Part shown: piece by piece, positions 16,186 to 21,482 of the stretch
Numbering within the stretch: the first letter of the stretch is position 1
Layout of the letters: every line of letters begins with the position of its first letter
DNA from: Botryllus schlosseri
Taxonomy: Eukaryota; Chordata; Ascidiacea; Stolidobranchia; Styelidae
Direction: 5' to 3'
DNA: 21,482 bases
Assembly: GCA_000444245.1 (NCBI GenBank)
Contig: ATSW01000621.1
Span: forward strand, 1-21,482
Made by a program: the position numbers and the translations under genes
Notes under the pieces: model-generated
What the model was told of the DNA's origin: nothing
The model's database searches: none
What the model saw: only the letters and a program-made list of their open reading frames with translations

Positions 16186-16651
16186 ATTTAACCGATCACG
16201 CCAACTCGAATAATATTCTTCCTTTTGACAATATCGAGAGAAGAAGCGTTTCGGAGTCGAATCAAGCACATTGTGGTGCTACCTTGCTCATTGCCAACTA
16301 CCACAAGATGCAGGCTACTCTGGCAGCTACGAATACAATGCGTACCGCGAGAAAACACCTTACAGCAGCTATACCGGGCATGCACAAATCCGAGCCGAAA
16401 AAGCACTTCGTCAGCCCACCCCCAAAACGTTAGTCTTGGGCCCCCACAAGGCGATAAGCAAAACTTCCGGGGGCTTCACCCCGAGACCCTGCAGTTGGGT
16501 GGAGGTTTTCACTTGTACCAGTGAGAACATTCATTCTACTCAGTGTAAGCAGAGAGTTTATGTAGCTTAATCGCGCAAATAGCGAAAATTTTTGATCATT
16601 CATGACTTAATCGGTCTTCTCCCTGCCGAAATTTTGGAACGTCTTTTGGCA

Positions 16652-17230
16652 GGGTTGTAACCAAGTCACAAGGTTTCGAGTCACAAGTTAATCTCACTTT
16701 TATAGTTTTGACGCGAATCAAATCTATAGTCATTTTCAATTCACCATCGAGTCAAGTCCGAGTCCAAGTCAGCGAGCAGAGGATCAAGTCCGAGTCATGG
16801 TATTATGACTCGATTCCGAGTCCAAGTCATTTTGTTGACAGTCCAGTTTCCAGTTAAAGTCTTGCTAACCGCACTTTTTAGGACTCTGTTTGATGATATC
16901 GAATGGTTCGCATTAATAATATCCTAATTTTCCTCACTTTCGGCAGTTATTGGTCGCATTTTCAAGTACGAGTACTAATAGATGAGATCCCAATATTGTG
17001 GTTGCTTTAATATTGTTCGAAATTACAATGAAATGTCGGTCCTGGCCGTCTGAGTCTCGAGTCATATGACTTGGTTCAAATCATGCACATTGACTCGAGT
17101 CCAATTCGAGTCAATACACAGATTGACTCGAGTCGAGTCGATTCCGTATTTTGAGAAAATAACTCGAATCAAGTCGAGTCATCAGAATATCGTGACTCGA
17201 GTCGAGTCATGACTCAAGCCATTACAACCC
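16652..17230. mobile_element. GACTCGAGTC-rich MITE-like element, copy 2, nested in 15629-17719
   Basis: The termini GGGTTGTAA and TTACAACCC are perfect 9-bp inverted repeats. Both ends are densely packed with GAGTCAAGTC / GACTCGAGTC units in which the 10-mer GACTCGAGTC is a perfect palindrome. The layout matches 9991-10653. No target duplication could be recognised. Terminal arrays of short repeated transposase-site-like motifs are seen in some hAT MITEs, but the superfamily is not settled. Confidence 0.7.
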
Positions 17231-18079
17231 GGCCTTCCGGAGTCCCATGTTAGCGTAAAACTCATTGTGTGTTGGTACGTCGTGACGCGCTAATGGCTGA
17301 CGCCGAAATGCATATTTCTATAAATCATGCGTATTTCTTGGAGAAGGGAACCTAATATGCAAGACACTAGATCGCGCAAAGCGCGAAAAGAAATTGAAAA
17401 ATGTTGGAAATAGTTTTTTTTTTAAATACGCTATGATTTATGCTCATTTGCAAAATAATTGTGGGCCCTTTTCAAGCTCGGCCCTACTCCAATTTGGCGG
17501 TTTGGAGTGCCCCAGTTACGGCCCTGCACAAAATGAATGAATTGAAAGCGAATGATCGCGCAAACTGCACTGTTTAGCGATGAGCTCGTATCTGTTCTGT
17601 ACTTATAGCCAACATTGCATCTTGAAATTAAGGTATAAAATTGTAATATACCTGGCGGACCGGCAGGAATGTCGTCGCGGACCGGTGCCGGTCCGCGGAC
17701 CGGCGGTTGAGAACCACTGGTCTACATCACAATTTTCCATCATGCGCTTCTTAATATCATAACCATGCAATGCCCACGCCGAAGTCTTGCTTCAGTTCGG
17801 ATATTGCGGCACGTTGACCATAAAATCGTGTCAACCTATTTGTTTCATTTGACCGTTTATGATTCACAATGAGCAGACAATGGGCCGTCTACAACGGCAG
17901 GCCTATCAAGTAGGCTACAAGCTGTAGTATATCGAATGATAAGTTCTCCGACAGTGCAAAAGCTACGGTACAAACGAAGGGAGTGTTAAAAAAATTTACA
18001 CTTTGTAAACAATATTGACAATTTTTGACCAAACGCTTCAATTTTAACAAAACTTTGACTTATTTTGACATGTCAAGAA

Positions 18080-18160
18080 AAATCGCCCTGTTTTAACTAA
18101 TTTCGTGAATTACCTCGCGGGCCACGTTCGGCTAGCCGACCAACGGGTTGGCCGCCCCTG
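18080..18160. mobile_element. Right end of another hAT-like element
   Basis: The stretch ending GGGTTGGCCGCCCCTG (18145-18160) reads on the minus strand as CAGGGGCGGCCAACCC followed by GGCCCGCGAGGTAATT, the usual form of a CAGGGGTGGCCAAC-type hAT terminus. The opposite end was not located, so only the last 80 bp are claimed. Confidence 0.5.
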
Positions 18161-18187
18161 TCTTAATTCATATCTGTATTGACTTAC

Positions 18188-18535
18188 CAAAGTGGTTCTG
18201 TGAAACGACCTGATAGTCTCCCGCTGGTGTGCTGCTCTTCAGTCTGAGGTTATTCATCGTGGTATATTCCGAATCATTATCGGACCGTAATGGTTGCGAG
18301 GGTTGTAGCCCGGTACTGCAGCTTTTCAAGCGTCTGTTGCTGTTGGTGTGAAACTCATCCGAGAGCGCTACAGCCACTCTGTATCCTGGCACGGATTCCA
18401 TTCGAGTGTATACTTCTTTCGTAGTGGTGGTTGCGTACTTGGGATATTTATTGCGGAAATCGAGTGGACTTATGCTGGCCGATACGTCAGACTCCGGTAA
18501 CCCGGAACAGGTACATCTTCCCAGAGTGCAACAGC
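18188..18535 (-). CDS. Cytoplasmic-tail exon of an unidentified single-pass membrane protein
   Basis: The acceptor AACATTCAG starts the exon with GC, which completes the codon left by the upstream exon (G|GC); the donor is TTT G|GTAAGT, phase 1. The 115 complete codons begin CCTLGRCTCSGLPESD, a Cys cluster that could be palmitoylated. They continue through EVYTRMESVPGYRVAV to DSEYTTMNNLRLK and DYQVVSQNHFG. YTRM and YTTM both fit the pYxxM consensus for PI3-kinase p85 SH2 domains. No enzymatic domain is visible and I do not recognise the family. At least one further exon must follow; it was not found with confidence. Confidence 0.75.
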
Positions 18536-19184
18536 CTGAATGTTAAAGTACCATGTCAGCGGAGGTGAATTAGTACTGGGAGTAGTCACCGATGCTAATG
18601 AAAGTGGAAGTAACTCTGCCATATTCTGCTGAAATACAAGTAGGCCTATACAAACCAAACTCCAGAACTATTTAATAGAATTATATTCTATCCAACCACT
18701 TTTAAATGTGTCGCATACATATGCTATTTAGTCGTGAGTGAGCGACATTTGAAATAGCAAGCTGCAGCTTCGCGACTGATGCAAAATGGGTAATGAAATA
18801 GGCATTCTTGCCCACTTTATATGACGATTCACACATAAATGCGATACAAGTCGATACAAGGCCTTCTTTCTACTTCCGAAAATAGAATGTGTAAGAAATA
18901 GTTTTGTTTCAAAACGTAGTCTGAAAATATAACCACTTAAATATTTACTTGGATAGATTTAGCTATTTTCAATACTTCTACTCCTTGGATTTATCTTACA
19001 CACTTGCAACACATGAGCAATCCGATATATAGTAGAAGACAGACCGCATTTTGGCTATGATACGTTACGTTACGTTAGGTTGTGGATTTACCCCATCCCT
19101 ATTCCTTATAGGGGTGATCGGAATTTACCAACTGCTATAACTATATCCATATACATTTCAAACATGTTCCTATTAATCGGTTAC
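18536..19184 (-). other. Intron between the two membrane-protein exons
   Basis: The donor is GTAACC and the acceptor AACATTCAG; 649 bp, A+T-rich. A short TACGT triplication at 19061-19075 is the only repeat noticed. Confidence 0.7.
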
Positions 19185-19653
19185 CTCGATTCAGCAACGC
19201 GACCTGGTCACCAAGCCGACAGTTCGTTCCCTCAAAGCAGTGCACGCGACCTCCATTAACAAACGCTGAAGAGCCACAAGAAGGCCTCTCGTCCTCGTTT
19301 TCCAACAGCTGATTCCGACACTCGACGCCTTGCATCTCCATCAGCTCGCTGTCTTCGCCCGACTTGTTTCCTTCTGGATTCTTCGCAGAGGAACATCTGG
19401 ACGACGGGTTGGACTCGGTGTGCGGGCTCTCGCAATCTGTCTCGATGGTCCTAGGCCTGTTGGTTTGCTTTGGCATGCGACATCGACGGTGCACCAATAC
19501 GGAACTGATTACTATTATCCCGAGTACGACCAGGGCAACAGAACCGACGACTACGATTTGATAAGTTTGTGCGTTTTCAATTTTGGATATTCGGTATTCA
19601 TCCTCGATGACGTTTTCGCCCTGCGCGAGATAAATAACAAACGTAAACGTTTT
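19185..19653 (-). CDS. Transmembrane exon of the same unidentified membrane protein
   Basis: The acceptor TATACTCAG gives a phase 0 start and the donor CGA G|GTAACC gives phase 1, matching the next exon. Exon residues 1-31 (TFTFVIYLAQ... to NAQTYQ) look like the end of a beta-sandwich extracellular domain, possibly fibronectin III-like; this is inference. Residues 33-54 (IVVVGSVALVVLGIIVISSV) are a clear membrane helix with the stop-transfer HRRCR. The remaining 100 residues are polar, rich in Ser, Glu, Asn and Cys, as in disordered cytoplasmic tails. Type I topology is expected. Ectodomain exons should lie further right, but none within 20750-21482 is convincing. Confidence 0.78.
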
Positions 19654-19743
19654 CTGAGTATACAATGCAACTCTAGTTCTAACCGAACCGCTATCACATT
19701 AGCAGCATGAGTCAACGCTATCGTCGACCATCACCAACTAGAC

Positions 19744-20747
19744 CAGGGGTGGCCAACCTGCGGCCGTAGAAGGGCATTTGTTCGGCCGTGGACACGTATT
19801 TCAATTAGTATGTGTTGGCGGCCGTCGACTTGCAATTTGAATTTAGGAATTGACTCCCGATTTCTAGAGAGACTTTAACTGATCTTGAAATTTTCTTCGC
19901 GCTGCGCGCCATTCAATATGAATTAATTTTGGGATTTCATTATATAGCAGCGCTCTTTCCAATCAGCGCCCACAGTACAGATTCGAACAGCATAGAAAAA
20001 TAATGCGACCCATATTGAAATACAAACTCACAATCGTGTGCTACTAACTATACCAACAATCCTGATGGAAGGTCAAGAAATAACGGCACGCAACCAAGTA
20101 ACTAATAACAATTCACCAACCCGAAGACGCATCATCATTTATAACAGACCTGGGCAAAGTGCGACCCGCGGGCCAAATAAATGTTCATTTTTTAGTAATT
20201 AACCGTCACTTTCTCATTCCCTATTATCAGCACATCCACTAAGCAGCATTTATTAACAGTGTAGTTCACTACTTCCAATTATGAAAAAAATTAATGCGCT
20301 GGAGAACAGGGCTAAATATTTTGACTCGGCCCGCCAACGTAATTTCTGCTTCTCCTTTGGCCCCGGGGAAAAATAATTGTCCAGCCCTGATTTATAAACT
20401 TGTCCTGAATTTTAGAAAACACCCTCTCCATCAACTTTACCAGTGAGTCGGATCACAAGGGCTAAGAAAGAATAACAGTTTGATAGAAATATATGAAACT
20501 ACTAATATCAATGACGAAATTCATTAGTGAAACTGAAATTTTTTTTCGCGCTTCGCGCGACTATGGCCAGTCCACCATTAGCACTCCCTAACATCACTCG
20601 CGACTTTGGTGCATATGGTAAGCCTATATGATTAAATAACTTTGTCCGAAGTTCACCGGAAATTATCACAGGGGGGGGGAATGCGGCCGTCGGCTACATC
20701 AGTAGTCGAAATGCGGCCGTGAATGGCCAAAAGCTTAGCCACCCCTG
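19744..20747. mobile_element. Non-autonomous hAT element (CAGGGGTGGCCAAC type)
   Basis: The left terminus CAGGGGTGGCCAACCTGCGG is answered by GGCCAAAAGCTTAGCCACCCCTG at the right, with ATGCGGCCGT repeated just inside. The 8-bp flanks AACTAGAC (19736-19743) and AACTAGAG (20748-20755) differ at one base, so the insertion is moderately old. Its 1004 bp enclose the smaller element 20145-20389. It contains two CGCGC-rich hairpins near 19898 and 20547. There is no transposase frame. It lies in an intron of the minus-strand membrane-protein gene. Confidence 0.9.
20145..20389. mobile_element. 245-bp hAT-like MITE nested in 19744-20747, perfect TSD
   Basis: The terminus CAGACCTGGGCAAAGTGCGA opposes the right end ATTGTCCAGCCCTG, and GACCCGCGGGCC opposes GGCCCCGGGG a little further in. 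ATTTATAA flanks both sides exactly (20137-20144 and 20390-20397). Because it sits inside the older element and its duplication is intact, it is the younger insertion. Confidence 0.9.
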
Positions 20748-20755
20748 AACTAGAG

Positions 20756-21482
20756 CTACTAATACAGGAGCAGTCAACCTTTTCGGTCCAATGGCCACAC
20801 GAGATTAGCGAATCATTGTGCGGATCATTGCGCGGTCAACGTTTTCGGTCAAATGGCCACATGAGATTGGCGAATCATTGCGGATTAGGTACCGATGTAA
20901 ACAAGACTTACTACGCATCAAATCGATAAAAATTATGTAATGAAAAGCAGTGTGTATAGCGCACTGATAACCTAACCGCGCCATGCGCGAAAATTCTTTC
21001 ACCGGTAATGGATGGGTTCTGCCAATACTAATGGCACTTGGATATATTGCGAATCGTCTCTGCATACCGCTGGGCTCATTTGACAAGGACAGAATTATTC
21101 GGCGCTCGAACGTATGAAGAAGATTTCGGCGAAGATGCGTCTATCATGTATCATTTTGTTCCATGGTTTCATCGCCGACCATCTTTCTGCGATTGTACAG
21201 CTACTGTACTATACTTCTTTTTATGTTAACACTGAAGCATATTGATTGGTTTGGGTGAGCGTCGAGTTAGTTTAAAGATCGCATGCTGAACGAGACGAAC
21301 ATCAGAAGTGTATGTCGACCATTTCTTTTTACCTAGCAATTCAGTATGCTGAGGTCGGTACAGGCACTATGACTACACAATTGGCATGGCATCGAGAATA
21401 CGCCCAAAATAGTCCTTCACCATACCATGCACTGTATCTTCTTTTTATTATTTGAAATTATTGTTTCACTACACCACTGAGA
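20756..21482. other. Right edge, no gene recognised
   Basis: It should be intron, or contain an ectodomain exon, of the minus-strand membrane-protein gene. A diverged local direct repeat occurs at 20774-20814 and 20836-20881 (TTTTCGGTCAAATGGCCACA and GAGATTGGCGAATCATTG phrases). No exon with good splice sites and a recognisable domain was found on either strand. Confidence 0.5.

Larger units (their letters stand above)
15629..17719. mobile_element. Non-autonomous hAT element with perfect TSD, carrying nested insertions
   Basis: The left terminus CAGTGGTTCTCAACC is mirrored perfectly by GGTTGAGAACCACTG at the right end, and both continue with CGCGGACCGG-type sequence. The 8-bp sequence GTCTACAT occurs immediately outside both ends (15621-15628 and 17720-17727), as expected for hAT insertion. 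Its 2091 bp include the C-rich MITE (15886-16185) and the GACTCGAGTC element (16652-17230). No transposase frame is visible, so it depended on another copy. It appears to lie in the last part of the upstream minus-strand gene or just beyond it. Confidence 0.92.

Noticed and set aside
15905-16269. Pro-rich and Gly-rich open frames on both strands of the C-rich MITE
   Set aside because: They are the translation of the TCGCCCCC repeat; opposite strands are equally open, which marks low-complexity DNA rather than genes.
16173-16570. Several overlapping plus-strand open frames of 86-99 residues
   Set aside because: They lie wholly inside the hAT element, overlap in different frames, have compositions driven by base bias and show no domain.
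17749-17756. TCTTAATA as left target duplication of the hAT end at 18160 (right flank TCTTAATT)
   Set aside because: Seven of eight bases agree, but the sequence after it has no CAGGGG-type terminus, so the match may be chance.
19061-19080. Telomere-like (TACGT)n repeat
   Set aside because: Only three units and not a known telomere motif.
20805-21086. Minus-strand 93-residue open frame as an ectodomain exon
   Set aside because: No domain signature or convincing splice borders, and it is overlapped by an equally open plus-strand frame.

Overview
Eukaryotic (metazoan) genomic DNA: genes are split by GT-AG introns, there are no operons or Shine-Dalgarno sites, AATAAA polyadenylation signals are present, and non-coding DNA is crowded with small non-autonomous DNA transposons and a tRNA-derived SINE. 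Four N bases (6660, 8775, 10843-10844) show it is a draft scaffold. The species cannot be fixed from sequence; a marine invertebrate is my guess, and deuterostome rank is not demonstrated.

The main content is one apparently complete gene on the minus strand, coding from 13880 down to 722. I resolved 14 coding exons by hand (13604-13880, 12353-12555, 11473-11580, 10672-10836, 9860-9972, 8817-8939, 7094-7241, 6924-7037, 6021-6194, 5228-5404, 3597-3705, 3030-3146, 2224-2370, 722-867). They join in one frame, with GT-AG borders at every intron, into a 706-residue SLC26 family anion transporter/exchanger with a C-terminal STAS domain and a final DTRL tetrapeptide that looks like a PDZ ligand. AATAAA signals lie about 200 nt past the stop. 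At the left edge a plus-strand reading frame (2-139) followed by AATAAA looks like the last exon of a convergent gene.

Upstream of the SLC26 gene, also on the minus strand, two exons (19185-19653 and 18188-18535) encode the membrane-spanning segment and a long cytoplasmic tail of an unidentified single-pass membrane protein. The tail has two YxxM motifs. Its ectodomain exons and its last exon were not found with confidence.

Introns and intergenic DNA hold a nested set of hAT-like MITEs. The clearest are 15629-17719 (perfect 8-bp target duplication, carrying two further elements), 19744-20747 (7/8 duplication) and 20145-20389 inside it (perfect 8-bp duplication). There is also a pair of elements rich in GACTCGAGTC motifs, a SINE at about 15180-15457, a (CATT)n microsatellite, and several intronic repeats present as direct or inverted pairs. 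No transposase gene is visible. I saw no novel multi-gene system; the most interesting points are the substituted anion-site serine and CFTR-like C-terminus of the transporter, the YxxM tail of the second protein, and the inverted intronic repeats that bracket transporter exons.
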